From positions 29,945,016-30,009,015 of the forward strand of contig NC_052475.1 in assembly GCF_009730915.1 (NCBI RefSeq): a DNA stretch of 64,000 nt, in the 5' to 3' direction. Positions 46,940 through 59,720 of the stretch are shown one piece after another; the first letter of the stretch is position 1; the number at the start of each line of letters is the position of its first letter. Under the pieces are notes generated by a model. It saw only the letters and a program-made list of their open reading frames with translations. It was not told the origin of the DNA and did no database searches. This DNA is from Dioscorea cayenensis subsp. rotundata. Lineage: Eukaryota; Streptophyta; Magnoliopsida; Dioscoreales; Dioscoreaceae. The position numbers were made by a program, and so were the translations under genes.

Positions 46940-49796
46940 ATAACAAAAATTATCAGAATGTTTTCATTCCATTCTCTTTGTTTTAGTTTCTTGTTTGACA
47001 TTGTTTTTTCCTCTTGGGAAGTTTGTTTCCCTCCCTTTTGTTCATGAATGCTGATCTTTTTTTTTTTTTTTAATTTTTAAATTACTTTAAGCAATGCTGG
47101 TGATATGTATTTCCTTAAATTATTCTTCTCTTATTTGTTGCTTGATTGATTCTGTTTTTGTTTGACAAGTTATCAAAAGGATTGAGAAAAATGAGTGTTG
47201 AGAATTATGGAACTCTTTTTGTGTTTTCCATGAAAATGACAATTAGCTTCTTTCTCTGCTTTGTTGCATTTGCATGTTATGTTATGTGTCATTGATAGTG
47301 ATTTGCCAATAAAATGTTAACAAAATTTGTTGAGACAACATATCTCCAACATGATATCATTCCATTTGGAGCTTGATTTATGGTGGATTTGTATTTTTTT
47401 TAAAAAAAAATTATTTGTATAAATTACTCAATTGTAGGAAAGATTAATAATCAGAGTTTTTTTTTAAAATTTTATTAAACTATATATATATTATTTTTTT
47501 GGATTTTTTTTTTTAAAGATTTGTTGGACATTATCATCTAGTTTGGTGGAAGTGGTCCAGCTCACCATGTTTATGAATATAAAAAAGTTTAGCCAAGTCT
47601 CAAGCTTTATGGGTTTGTGGTGCAACTAATCATTTGAGAATACTTTTTAAGAAAGATAAACTTGTAAATCAGAATCTTCATAACATGTATGATGTATATC
47701 CATCTAATTTTGTTCTGGCTCTAGTTGTCCATCTCATACTTTACTCTAAATATTTCAAAAGGAAAAATCAACCGAATATACATTCTTCACAAATTATTTT
47801 ATTAAAAATTAATTATAAATATAAATAATATATTAAAACGAAGATTTTTTAATTTTTTTTTAAATAGTGGGGCCCACTAGAGGCAAAAAGCCAAAAAATT
47901 GCATCCAAAGGACACCCTGTGAATGGGTGTGTGTGAAACTTTTAGTATTTCGTAGTGTTTGGTGGATGAAGGCTGTTATTCAACATTGACACCATTTATG
48001 AGCTGTTATTTATTTATTTATTTATTTATATCTCTTCTTTTTTTAATTTTCATTTTTAGTTTACATTTTTAGATTGCTTCAATCAAGGAACTACATCCGC
48101 TGCATTATATTAACTAAATTGGAGCATGCCTTATTCTCACTCATTTCAATATTTTTATAATTATATGATTGTTTTTTATATTTTCTTAAAGAAGACCATA
48201 ATTATCTCTCTATTTAAATATATCATTCCACATAACGCTAGTGCATTCGTATCATATATAATTATGGCAAAAAAACCTTTTCTTTCTTAAAAACTTTGTT
48301 CACTATTATTTTTATTTTATTTTTTTTAAATCGTCTTTTTTTAGATGTAACATAACATATGTATGCATGATTTCATTACACACATATGCAAAATATATAA
48401 ATTTCATGAAGAAATATAAGTATTTTGGTGACTCAGTCAACAATCTTTTAATTTACTAGTGCCGTTTATATGTATAAGGTGCTCATTTCATGCGGGGATG
48501 TGTTTAAATCTCCCATTTCGTGATTTTTTTTTATGGTTAATATTAAAAAAATTTAATTTAAATCTCAAACTTTTATGTCCCGACTTTACATAAATAAAAA
48601 AAATTAATAATCTACAACATTTATCAATCTAATATAAATCACAATTAATATTAAAACTTCAATTAATATCATTTCGTTCCCTAATCACTAATCAGTTATC
48701 AAGATTTCAATCATTGATTGCCCATATTTTTCAAAATAAATTTAAAAATAATAAAAAATGATGTAAATGAAATACTTGATTTTAATATCATTAGAATACA
48801 TAATTTTTACTTAGTGTTAATTTGAAGTTTTTACGGGATAATAAATTATAAGATGAATGATTGGTTTGCAATTTTATTATAATATTCAATTAAGATTGGG
48901 CCCTTAACTTCTCAACCCATTAGCCCATCAACTATTAATGTCAAAGAAAGAAATTAGCAGAACAAATTCCATTTTATTTTTAAAATCGACTTCTTGGCCA
49001 CTGAACATTGACTCCAACGAGAATACAAATTTTAAAAGATATCTATAATTATCAATTATATATAAATAAAAAAAATCAAGCTAACAATCTCATGACACTG
49101 ATTTTTTTTCCGTAAAATATTCATTTCAGGAAGACATGTGGTGTTGAAATATTAACTCTACTCGTAATCTGCAAACCCATGACTTCTCTTAAATAATGGC
49201 CTTAGTTTTTATTTGTTAAAAAATAAACTAAAATAAAATGTAACAATTTATTCAAGAAAAAAAAAATCTTACAAACGGATTAAAGATATATGAGTTTTAT
49301 ATATATTTGGTAATTATTTTGTTTCAAAATTACCCTAACACTCTATTTAATTTTTTTTTTAATTTAATACAATAGAAATACGAAAATATAAATTATGGGT
49401 AATTTTAAAAAAAATACTAATTTTTTTATTAAATTATATGAAATAACCAAATTTTTTGGTATGTGAGATTAGATTATTCACGATAGATAAAAAAAACAGA
49501 GAGAGTATTAGACATGGACACCAAATACAAGACATCAAATATAAATAACAGATTAAATAAAGTAGAAAAGAGAAGATTCAAAACTTCTTTAATAATCAAG
49601 GTAAACAAAGACGAATAACTAACTTGATTTGATATTATAGATTGATTCGAAATCTGATTGAAGTCATACTGAGTTTTGTTGAATATATAAACCAGTTTTT
49701 ACCTTTTCTTTTGAACATGAACTGAAAATATTTAAAATTAAAATTATTTTACATATAAGCCCTTAAATAAAAATATATTCAATAATGGAATAAACC
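46940..49796. other. AT-rich intergenic stretch downstream of TMK
   Basis: The first few hundred bases are the probable TMK 3' UTR. The remainder is AT-rich with poly-A/T runs and no recognised gene. At 48430-48530 a segment with GGGATGTGTTTAAATCTCCC resembles the 3' part of a tRNA-derived repeat but is too degraded to name. Confidence 0.6.
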
Positions 49797-50145
49797 CAGT
49801 CGGTGGTGGTGGTGGTGGCCATACAGAGCGCCGCAAGCCTACTGAAGTGAGTGCGTGAATTTCGCTCGAATTGGCGGGAAAATGTGCAATAGATGGAAGG
49901 GCCCACCCAACATCTTGCGGACTCCTCTCTCTTTTTGACACGTGTCAGTCCCCCCCACTGAACCACTATTAGGACCGTTCATCACGTGAAACCTACGACC
50001 AACTGTATCCGACGGCTCAGGTCACTTTTTAGAGTTTCAAAAAGAAATACACTGTTGAGATGGACGGCTGAGATCGTTTCTCGGTTCCCGCTCCTATCCT
50101 TTAGCTCTCATTAACCTCTCTCTCTCTCGCATTGAGTGCGTTTTT
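49797..50145 (+). promoter_or_regulatory. Promoter-like island with E2F and G-box motifs, no gene found
   Basis: A less AT-rich island holds a perfect E2F-type site TTGGCGGGAAAA (49871-49882), a 12-bp palindromic G-box TGACACGTGTCA (49936-49947), CACGTGAAA near 49984, two related motifs CCGACGGCTCAGGTCA and GGACGGCTGAGATCG (about 50009 and 50062) and a CT-rich tract (50116-50130). This mix is usual in promoters of cell-cycle or replication genes. No coding sequence follows on either strand within about 1 kb. It may be the remains of a promoter, the promoter of a non-coding RNA, or part of a retroelement LTR. Confidence 0.4.
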
Positions 50146-51348
50146 CCCCCTTTGAATAGAATACCAAATGTGGTGTATTTTATTTACTTTTTTTATTAAA
50201 AATAAAAAAAACATTTTACAGTATAAACCTTGGGAAAATTTAAAATTATATAATATATTTCATTTCTCTACTTAATCAAATGTCTTGAGGTTAAATACAT
50301 AGCTTATTGATATTTTTTTAAAATTATATATTCCATGGGAAATACAAAATTTTATATAGTAACCTCATTTAAATAATAAAATAATATATAATAACATAAA
50401 ATGCACTTAAACTCAACATAGTGAGAAATATGTTTTGTATGATATTTTTATAGTAACTCTAAATTACAAAAAAAAAACCGTTATCTTGTAATGCAATGCA
50501 ATCAAGATATATATATATATTTATATATATATATTAATTCATGATCACAAAGACATCGCATTGAGACAATTTTTTTTTGTTGCACTTTAAAACTCCGAAA
50601 ATTAGTGCAAGTAATGGTGCATCTAGACTAAACTCACAATCTAAATTGTAAGATTTTTATTTTTTTAGAAAATGAGGGTTGATTGTAAGTTTTCTATACT
50701 TATTGTACAAAAATAGGTATTAATAAATTTTATAAATAGAAATTTCTTATTATTTTTTTATATTTATGGAGTTAATAATATAGTAGAATTACATATCTCA
50801 TATATATGCTGTATTGTCAATCTTCTGAAGCTATTGTGTTATTTTTATTTTTTTTAATTTATCTTTGGGACATGTAGTGAACTTTGTTGAGAAGAATCAA
50901 CAATTATGAAAAAATATTTAAAGATTCAATTTCATCACGTGTTTTAACGTACACATGGGATTTATGACTTATGTTATTATTTATTTATTTCACTTATTTA
51001 TGGAGTAATTATATTTTACCTAAATACTTTCCTTACTTTCCTTAATTTAATACTTTCCTTATTTATGTTATGAATAAATTTAGGCAAAAGAACACAACAT
51101 CTTTCCATATATGAAAATTACAGAAAAAAAAAACAAACAAAAGAAAGATTTTCACATATCCATGAAAAAATTGTCTAAATTTATTTTAATTTATTAAATC
51201 ATTAAATATATTTTCAAAAATTGGAAATGAACGATTAAGATGCTTCAATCACCACGTGGCGTTTTTTTAGTGGTTGGATTATAAACACTCGTTTCCCATT
51301 CTCAATATCGTTTTTGGAAAACGTTTCCCCCAAAACCCTGAACCTCTC
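50146..51348. other. AT-rich intergenic stretch before the PLATZ gene
   Basis: No gene seen. It has TA-rich runs (50510-50533) and poly-T tracts. The right end is the promoter of the PLATZ gene. Confidence 0.6.
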
Positions 51349-51355
51349 TATAAAT
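51349..51355 (+). promoter_or_regulatory. TATA box, PLATZ gene
   Basis: CTCTATAAATTCC lies 81 bp before the ATG at 51430, predicting a leader of about 50 nt. Confidence 0.65.
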
Positions 51356-51429
51356 TCCAAAACCATCATCACATCCCAAGCTTTTGCTCTCTTTTATCCC
51401 TCTTTCTCTGATTCTCGCCGCCAAGAAAA

Positions 51430-52988
51430 ATGGTAAATCTTTGCGAATTCTCTCAAATTCTTGTAATTCAAACGTTGTTTTGCAATAAATTCATCCGATT
51501 TTGCAGAGATTTTGCATGTTTTTTTTTTCTCATGGTTTTGTTGGGGATGAATTGAAGGCGGGATTTGGTTTGCAATTCAAGAAGCTGAAGGATCGGAAGA
51601 ACCCCAAATGGCTTGGATCGCTGCTGAAGAAGAAGTTCTTTAGGGTTTGTGAGGATCATCGGAGTGCTCGGAAGAGTGAGATGAACATCTACTGCATCGA
51701 TTGTGACCTCTGTATGTGCTCTCACTGCTTGGTTTCGCCGGCGCGGCCGTCCGGTGGTCATCGATCGCATAAGATCCTTCAGATCCGGCGATATATCTAT
51801 CAGGATGTAATTCGAATTCTTGACATGCAGAGCCTCTTGGATTGCTCCGGTGTTCAGGTTTGAGATTTTTATTTTTTTTTGGAAGTAATTTCGATTTTTT
51901 TTAGTGGATTTTATTGTGTGTTTGATTAATTTGGGATTTTTTTAATATTTATTTAATATTATTAAGGATTTTGTTTGTTTTTAAAACAAAATCCGGAGAG
52001 AATTTTTTTAGTCCTTTTTTAATTGCATGATTAGCTCTTTGATTCTCCATGTTATTCTTAGTGACGAAATGTGAAAAGAAAAAAAAAAAAATTCTTATTC
52101 CTTTCTTCAATTTTGTAATTTTTATGATTTAATGTTAACTTTTTTAATTTTTGGTGTTTAATGATTTATTGGATTTTATTTTTCGCAATCATCAATACAA
52201 ATGTTAAAGAATTAATTATGCATCAAATTAATTAATCAAAGTTCATTGAATTAACACTTTCAATTTAAAAGTCTCTTGAAATGAAAATCCCTTTTTTTCA
52301 ATTTTATTCCCTGTTTTTTTTTTTTCTAAGAATTACAAATTTATTTTCACCCTTTAAAAAACTTTAAAATTTCTGTCAAGATCGCAATTCAAATAGTTAT
52401 GATTTTTTTTTAAAAAAAATTCAAACTTTTCCAGATTTTCTGATCATAAATCACGGACTTTTGAATTAGTAACAATTAATTCTCTAGCAACTAAAATTTA
52501 GGCGGAAATTTTTTAAATTCAATATAAAATCTAATTGTTATATATTTATATGTATGTAAATTTTTTTTTTTTTGGGGGGTTTTGTAGCCGTACACAGTGA
52601 ATAATGCGAAGGTGGTGTTACTTAGACGTAGGAAGCAATCTAAACCGTCGAGAGCTTCCACATCATGTGAGATGTGCGGCCGAGCTATCACTGATCCCAA
52701 TCGTTATTGCTCCATCGCCTGCAAGGTAATATAACACAAACCTCAAGGGTATTGCAGTCATTTCGTCTTTGTTTATACAATGCATTAATACAGGTTTCAA
52801 AAGGGCCAACCAAAATGGTTCCATCTTCACCGTCAATCTCATCTCTTGATGGTGATCACGAGGCGGCTGAGGAGATCTCGTGCTGTGTTTCCTCAATTGA
52901 ACCCCAGCCATCGGATTCGAGTGAGGTGGCGATGAGGAGAAAGATCAACGATCGTAAAGGCATCCCAAAGAGGGCCCCATTGTTCTGA
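51430..52988 (+). CDS. PLATZ-family zinc-binding transcription regulator
   Basis: PLATZ proteins are plant-specific zinc-dependent, AT-rich DNA-binding regulators. Likely exons: 51430-51432 (ATG only, followed by a GTAAAT donor), 51501-51857, 52588-52725 and 52794-52988, giving 230 residues. An alternative acceptor at 51558 is also in phase and would give a start reading M-AGFGLQFKKLKDRK. The domain begins at NPKWLGSLLKKKFF. It has the metal-ligand series CEDHRSA, YCIDCDLCMCSHC, GGHRSHKILQIRRYIYQDV and LDCSGVQPYTVNNAKVVLL, then CEMCGRAI and RYCSIACK. The C-terminal tail is Ser/Glu-rich and ends with a basic KINDRKGIPKRAPLF segment that could serve as a nuclear signal. The last intron is only 68 bp, the same as the favoured first intron. 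The protein is complete. Confidence 0.92.
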
Positions 52989-55070
52989 ATCTGAAAGGGG
53001 AAATTATATATATATATATATAAATCTATAAATTAAAAGATGTCGGCATTTGGTGGAAAATAATTATTAATTTATTGAGCAGGGTTTTGTGATTGCGGAT
53101 TTATGTTTGGGGAAGTGTGATGATTGATTGGAACTGGGCCGTTGGATGGGAAGAGGTTGGTGTGGTGGCCGACAAACAGCCGTGATTCGTTGGGTCCCGT
53201 TTTCCGATGTTAAGTGCCGTCATTTCGTTGGATTGTTGTTGCTAAACGGGTCGGGTTTGGTTCGATTTCTTGATCTGAATCCGCGAAATATATATATATA
53301 TATATAATGCATCAACTCAAGTTACTCAACTTTACTCATTTTACTAATGTATTATTTTAAAAATACAAAATAAATAAGTATAAAATATTTAAAATTAATC
53401 AACAATGTTATTATTTATTCGCACTGAGCTTTTTGTGCATGATATGATGTTCATGCTTTTATTGATGAGATGAGTTAAAATTTTAACCCGTGAAAGTGAT
53501 TTATGTGCATTCATTACTTGGTTTGTCTTTTTTTTATAAAAAAAAATACTAATTTTTATTAATAATAAGATTAAATGCAAAATTATTTTGTGAATTATAA
53601 TATTGACGAATATATAATAATAAAAACAGGGTTAAATATAATTATAGCTTAAGAGCCAAATCCATCCATAAAACCTACAATGGATATGTAGAGTGAATGG
53701 GCCCACATATCTATCTTCAATTTATTATATCTAAGATGCCGAGAGTAGAGGAAATTTTTTATTTTCTTTTTAATTAATTTATGATTTTCATTGTTAGACT
53801 TTTGGAAATATAAAAATTGGACCATAAATATGTGTATGTATTGAAAGTTTTTTTATATTTACAGATTTATCAAAAACATTAAACAATATTGGTGTCACAA
53901 TTTAGTTATGGAAATAACATGGAGATTTTGGTTTGTATTAATTTGTTTGTATTTTAAAATACTTAAATCAAGTAAAAGGAGAGTGGTGGTTTGCTTGCTA
54001 GAAGAATTGTTTGGTTTCATTTATCTGGGTATTAGTTTATTTTATATGTCATGGATTGTATTATACCAGAATTTTGTGTTAATTTATTATTTAATACAAA
54101 TACATTTATATTATTATGAAATAAAAGTTATCAATCTTCAATAATTTGCAAATGTAGGACTTTAATATAAATGTATCAACTAAATCAAGCAAAAAGTTAC
54201 TAGTTAAAGGAGAGTTCAAAAACTATTATTTCTTACCGTATAAATTCTTTAAGAATCTTACATTTATTTTTGAAAAATATTAAATAAATTGAAAATTAAA
54301 TAAAGACAAAAATAAGATTTTAAAGAATGGCAAAGTTCTACAAACAATCAAAACGATGGTAAGATAATAAAAAAATATTGACTTTAAGACTCATTGGAAA
54401 TAATAATGGTAACTGATCATCAGGTGAAGACTTATAACCAGGGAAGATAATGACAATTGTCAACTTTTCCAAGTTCTTTGCTTTTTCTCATCTTAAAAAA
54501 AAAAAATCTTATGTTAGGTTAAAAAGCTACTTATATTAATATTTTTTTTATTATATTTAAGTTGAGAAAATTGTATTCTCTCCCCCATTGATCAATTGAA
54601 GTATGAAAGTCTCCTACATTGTAGACATCGTGAGAAGTAAGGACAGAGCAGGAGATCAGATAGAAAGTTAGATAGTTCATAGGGTTGCAACTAAGAGCAA
54701 GTCATTTTTTACATTTATTAACCTCTCGTCCCCGATTAAGGGTGTGCGGGTTAGACAATTAATTTTCAATCTGTATGCACGCCCCTAATCTATATAGCAC
54801 TTATCGTTTTCTTAACAAAAATAATAATAATAATAAAAAAATACAACCTCTCAAATACCAATTTCTTGATCAGTGATTAATAAATAATAACCATTATTTT
54901 TTCTGTCAAAGATAAAAGTTTCTTAAAGGTGATAACTAAAAATACAATAAAATGGTAAAAAAAAAAAAAAATTAAGTAGTCAAATATTTTGGGGTTGTAT
55001 GTAATAATATAAAACTAAAGCAGGGTGTTGACGGTAAGAATTTCCAATTTAAAAAAAAGGGTAGTTGCGG
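52989..55070. other. AT-rich intergenic stretch, PLATZ to GEX1
   Basis: The first approximately 300 bp may be PLATZ 3' UTR and flanking DNA (TA run 53007-53021). The remainder is AT-rich, with a repeat-like segment at 54580-54800 (CATTGTAGACATCGTGAGAA; ATTAAGGGTGTGCGGGTTAG) that resembles degraded transposon DNA. No gene recognised. Confidence 0.55.
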
Positions 55071-55117
55071 TATAAAAAGCAAGTCGGTTAAGAACAGTGC
55101 TTGAGAGGGCGCCAAAA
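55071..55117 (+). promoter_or_regulatory. GEX1 core promoter: TATA box and E2F-like site
   Basis: TATAAAAAG at 55071 is followed by GGCGCCAAAA at 55108-55117, whose complement TTTTGGCGCC fits the E2F consensus. A telo-box-like AAACCCTAG lies further on at about 55197, next to a second TATA-like TTTATAAA. Transcription probably starts near 55100 or near 55220, depending on which TATA is used. Confidence 0.5.
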
Positions 55118-55863
55118 GAAGGGAAGCGTCTCTTGGTGTCGTTGCCCTGCTGGACTGGACCTCTTCGGATGAGAACCCTAATCCCTTCCTCTTTATAAAC
55201 CCTAGTTTTCCTCTTCGGTGTTTGGATCTGTGAACCCCAGTGGCCGGCCGTTCACAATCCGATCTTGCTCAGCTCAGACTTCGTTTCCGGTAATTGATAG
55301 TGTTCCATTCCTTTTTTTTTTTTTTAAAGTGTTTTTGATTGTTAATTTTCCTGTTTGTTTTTTATGATTTTATCTTCACTCAGTCATTGGTTGAATTTGT
55401 TGATGGATATTGATTCTTGATGTTATTCAAATGATTTTACTATATCAAGTTGTTAATGGTTTACCAGCGTTTAATCATAGAAACATTATTATTGTTGTCA
55501 GTGAGTTGTTTTTTTTTTTTTAAATAAACAATTTTCTTATATTGAATATTTTTCCATATACTGAGATGCTGATATTGCTTTCAGAGAAATTTCTCATAAG
55601 ACAAATATAAGGTTCTCTTGTTTGATGTATCTGTGAATTTTGTGTTGAATGTTTGCTAGGAATTAACTAATTCGTTACAACGGTTGATGTATTTGTGAAG
55701 CTTGTACCGAAATTTTATCAGAAAAGAACCAATTCATTTATAACTGTTCAAGTAATCATCTGTGTTGGTTTGTGATAATAAAAGATATGGTGATCAATTT
55801 AAACTTTGAAGGTCAAGAATTTGGCATATTGAAAAAAATGAAGACTGCTAACTAATGAATTTT

Positions 55864-55908
<45 letters not shown>

Positions 55909-56498
55909 AAAATGTGGACAATCCTTGGAGGGAAAACTCTTGCGTGCTGTCAGAGAATCTTTCATATTAATTACAGAGAGAAATATATTAAATAGTATAG
56001 TCTGTGGTGCTTTATCACGCTGGTTTCTTTTCTGGCTTGCTAGGCTCTGGTATGAGGATCAACACAAAGATGTCCTATTGTACATTGTGTTTCACATTAA
56101 TGAAAATCACACGTATTGCTTAATTGAGTTAGTTCAATTCTATTCTTTGCCTGACATGTAAGAACTCCTATAGGTAATTCAAGTATGATATTTGACTTCT
56201 AGGTTTTGTTTTTCATAATTACACTTTCCTCTGCTGTTTCCAGTATATATTCTTTAAATTTTTATATGTGAGACGATGATTTACTCACTTTCTTGCTAAT
56301 TATACTTTCTTGCTTTTGTTTGCTCTCATTAAAGCTAATGAGAATTTCACAGATTTAGCTGTAATTCTTGTGTAGCTAGTATTAGGACACTGAAACCCAA
56401 GTATCCAATTTAATTTTCTACTACATACTACATTATCTTAGAATATGATCAATGTTTTCATGTCTAAGTGATTATTTCCTCTCAGGTTTTTCCTCAGC
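55100..56498 (+). other. GEX1 5' leader exon and leader intron
   Basis: A less AT-rich leader segment ends at 55289 in TTTCCG followed by GTAATTG, a good donor. The next good acceptor before the ATG is CTCTCAG at 56485 (or CCTCAG at 56497, leaving one base before ATG). That gives a leader intron of about 1.2 kb containing a GT/TA microsatellite (55864-55904) and no coding sequence. The plus-strand frame at 55865-56161 arises from this repeat. Confidence 0.5.
55864..55904. repeat. Compound (GT)n(TA)n microsatellite
   Basis: About seven GT units followed by about thirteen TA units inside the presumed GEX1 leader intron. Confidence 0.93.
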
Positions 56499-58876
56499 AT
56501 GACCAATCTTCGTCTCCAAATTCTGCTATTTGTTTTGACATGTTTGTATACCCAGAGCTTTGGCCTTTCATGGCCATTTTCTTATTCTGCTTCCTCCACA
56601 CCTCCTCCACACTTTCATGGTGATACGAATGCATTAAACGGAATGGTAACTGAGTTTTCCATGGATGATGTTGGTAATGATCCAAGGGCGGTGAAGCTGA
56701 TTGAAAATGCTAAAGAGAGATTGTTGTCCTCCAACTCATGTTGGCAAAGCGCGTACCAGAATTTGTTCGCCGGTTGCTCAGAGATCCTTTCTGACAAGGA
56801 GAAGCAATCAAGACTGGCCTGGCTCCTCACCGACTGCTTCCAGAAGGACTCAGGGAGGCCAACATTGCCTTCCTGTAATTCTGGTGGTCAAATGCTTACA
56901 TGTCTCAAGAAACTAGATGATGCTGAGCATAAGGTTTATCTCGAGTTTTTTCTTGAGACAAACTCTATCTGCCACCAATTACAGTTAAGTGTGAAGCATC
57001 TTGAAATAGTTTCTTGTATTGCTTTTAGTGAGTTTGTGATAATGTACATGATTTTTTTTGTGCAGGGCTAGCGCATTCAAGCATGATACAGAGAGATTGG
57101 TCAATGGGTTGGCCAAGTCAGCTAGATTTGCAGAGACTCAATTGAATTCAATCATGGATAAGTCGGAGAAATTGCTTCAAGGTTCTAGTGAGATTCATGA
57201 CTCATTAACTTCTATAGATATTAAAACAGAACGAATGGCTCAAACATCAAGGGAGATTGACTCCAAGATTCAGGATGTTTTGAAGCACTCGGAAGCTATT
57301 TTTGAGCAGTCAAGAGGAATATCAGCTTCTCAGTCGGAGTTACAAGAAAGGCAGACTGAGCTGAAGGTGAATTTGGAGTCAGGGATGGCTTTGGTGCGAG
57401 AATCATATGAGAGTTTGGGTGATGGAATTGACAAAGTAAGGGTACAAACAGTTGAGATTGAAAAGGAGATAGTGGAAATCGGAGTCTCGATGTCTTCAAA
57501 GATGAAAGATCTTCAAAGCACCGCTAATGATATTGGTAATGTTGCTGGTATGTCCTTGGACAGACAAAGGCAGCTTCTCGATGGACAAGCGACAGCCCTT
57601 CAAGGTCTTGATTTCCTTACAAAATTTCAATCTCAAGCTCTTCAAGAAAGCAGGTACTGCATTTAGAAATACTATATTGTTCTATTAAAATGCAGGTTGG
57701 GAATATTGAATTATCGCTGATTTTTTTGAACTTGTATAATAGGGATGCCTTACAAAAATTAGCTGAGTTTGGAGAGAAGCAACAAGCAGAACTTCTTAAG
57801 AAACAAGAACAAATTCAGCACGCTCATGATCGTCTAATCCAAAATTCACAATCAATATTGTCTGCTCAGGTCTGTACATATCCCACTTCTGATCTTGCCT
57901 CGCTTTCTTCATTATGAAAACACTAACATTTCCAAATTGGATTGGATTACTTTCTGATGTGCAGGAGGAGTTTGAAAAGAAACAAGCTAATGTTTTTGCT
58001 GCTCTCGAGAAGCTCTTCACATTACATAACACCTTCTTAGCAGAATCTCGCTTCATTAAATCATTTCTTTTTTATTCTTGTGTGATATTTCTTCTTTACA
58101 TGCTTACAAGCACAAAGCAGACATTCAGCATTAGAGCACGCCTTTATATAGGTATGCATTTTTTCTTACTCATTGGTCATTCAAATAACATTTTTTCTGA
58201 GCATATAACCAACTACACTATTACTCTTCTGCAGGACTCTGCATAACATTCGTGCTAGAACTTGTGATAATTCGACTGAGTGACGGTGATTTACTCCAAC
58301 AAACTTGGATAACATCACAAGTCTTTGTTGCTAGATCCTCGTTTCTTGCAGTTGCCTCTATCCAGCTCATATATGCAATCTTCACTTACAGGTATGCATG
58401 TTATGTATGTGCAAACATCAATTTAATTTGTTTCCACAAATACAATTCTAGAAGCATGACAGCAAAATTATCTTGTGAATTCTGCAGAGATTATGAAGTA
58501 TTGAACCATCAATTGTTACAGAAATTAATTGATAAGGTTAACATCATGGAGTTAAACTCAGGTTGGCACTTGGAACAATTTTTTTATTATTTATGTATCA
58601 TTTGCATTGTGCCAGTACTTACATAACGTATCAATATCAATTGTTCTTTGCATGCAGGCAGGGAAGTTATTGTCTGTGAGTATTGAAACTGATAGCTGCA
58701 GCAGCAATTTGAGCCAATATTCATGGATTGACAAGGAGTTGCTTGAAGATGTTGATAGTAAAATGGATCCTAATTATATTTTTCCAGAGGAAGTCTCTGA
58801 AAATTCCATTACCACTTCGATTACAAGAAAGTATGATCTCCGGCCACGAAGACGGTTACCCAAATTATACTCTTGA
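56499..58876 (+). CDS. GEX1: GEX1-type nuclear-membrane karyogamy protein
   Basis: GEX1 is the plant member of the KAR5/Brambleberry family, which acts in nuclear membrane fusion during gamete and early embryo development. Seven exons join in phase: 56499-56983, 57066-57653, 57743-57869, 57965-58151, 58235-58391, 58488-58561 and 58662-58876, giving 610 residues against 593 in Arabidopsis as I recall it. A signal peptide spans about 1-22. A Cys-containing lumenal domain follows (NSCWQSAYQNLFAGCSEILS, LTDCFQKD, CLKKLDD). A long coiled coil runs to about residue 420 (many Glu/Gln/Lys heptads). Then come hydrophobic helices FIKSFLFYSCVIFLLYML, GLCITFVLELVIIRL and SSFLAVASIQLIYAIF. The basic tail ends RKYDLRPRRRLPKLYS. 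The exon 6/7 junction has a second in-phase solution (AAG at 58536, acceptor before 58658), which would drop VNIMELNS. Confidence 0.92.
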
Positions 58877-59369
58877 CATTTTAAATATTTTTAAAAAATT
58901 ATTACTAAGAAGAAAATATATATACCATATTAATGAAGACTTGTAATTGAAAATTTACATATATATATAATTATAATATATTTGTATCATTAATTGATAA
59001 AAACCGTGATGGAGTTCATAGGTTTTTTTTCATTATTTGCATAGATTTCTCTAATTGCCTTGTCAAAGGAAATTAGGGATGCATAATTTTATGAGAGGGA
59101 TAATATGATTTTCTTTTTTTTTCTTTTTTTTTAAATAAGGTGGATAAATCATAAATTTAGTTGAAAAACAGGAATAACGAACATATAACACAAACAGACA
59201 AAAAAACAAAGAAGAAAACGGAAAAAACCAAAACCACAAAACAACAAAGACAAACAGGTTAATAAGAGTGCATCACCAACGGTGTAACAATCCGAGAACC
59301 ACAACAGATAAAAACAAAGAAATACCAGCGAAAGACCACCCACTAAGAGGCAATAAAGGTTATCTCAGT

Positions 59370-59720
59370 CAAACAAAGGAGGATCGCTCTTGGGTTTGAG
59401 TGGGGGCCAAGTTGTTGATGAGATCAGCTGATCTGCCGCTCAGGAAATTGAGAGAGCGCGGAATGAAATCATTGGAAATTTGGCGAGTCCAGTTTCTAGC
59501 TACGGAAAACCAGACAAGAAGCATATGAGAGATTTTAAATAAAATCGATGCTGTTGAAAGTAGGTGTGAGTTTGGAAGCAAATGAAAGTTGAGATTAAGC
59601 ATGCAAAAAAGCCCAAATGCGATTAGTAAAATCAAAATGTAACAGGAGATGGTCAACTGTTTTTCTGAGTTTTTAAAACACAGAACTCAAGTATTTGTCA
59701 TATTTGGAAGTTATAATCTC
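59370..59720 (-). mobile_element. LINE relic (zinc-binding reverse-transcriptase tail)
   Basis: A minus-strand frame reads RKTVDHLLLHFDFTNRIWAF, matching the E-T-x-x-H-L-x-x-x-C-x-F-x-x-x-x-W block that follows reverse transcriptase in plant LINEs. In this copy the Cys is replaced and stops interrupt the flanking sequence. Only a short degraded piece is recognisable, so the limits are approximate. Confidence 0.45.

Noticed and set aside
52491-52911. Minus-strand frames over PLATZ exons 3-4
   Set aside because: No homology; the plus strand encodes the end of the zinc-binding domain with matched splice phases.
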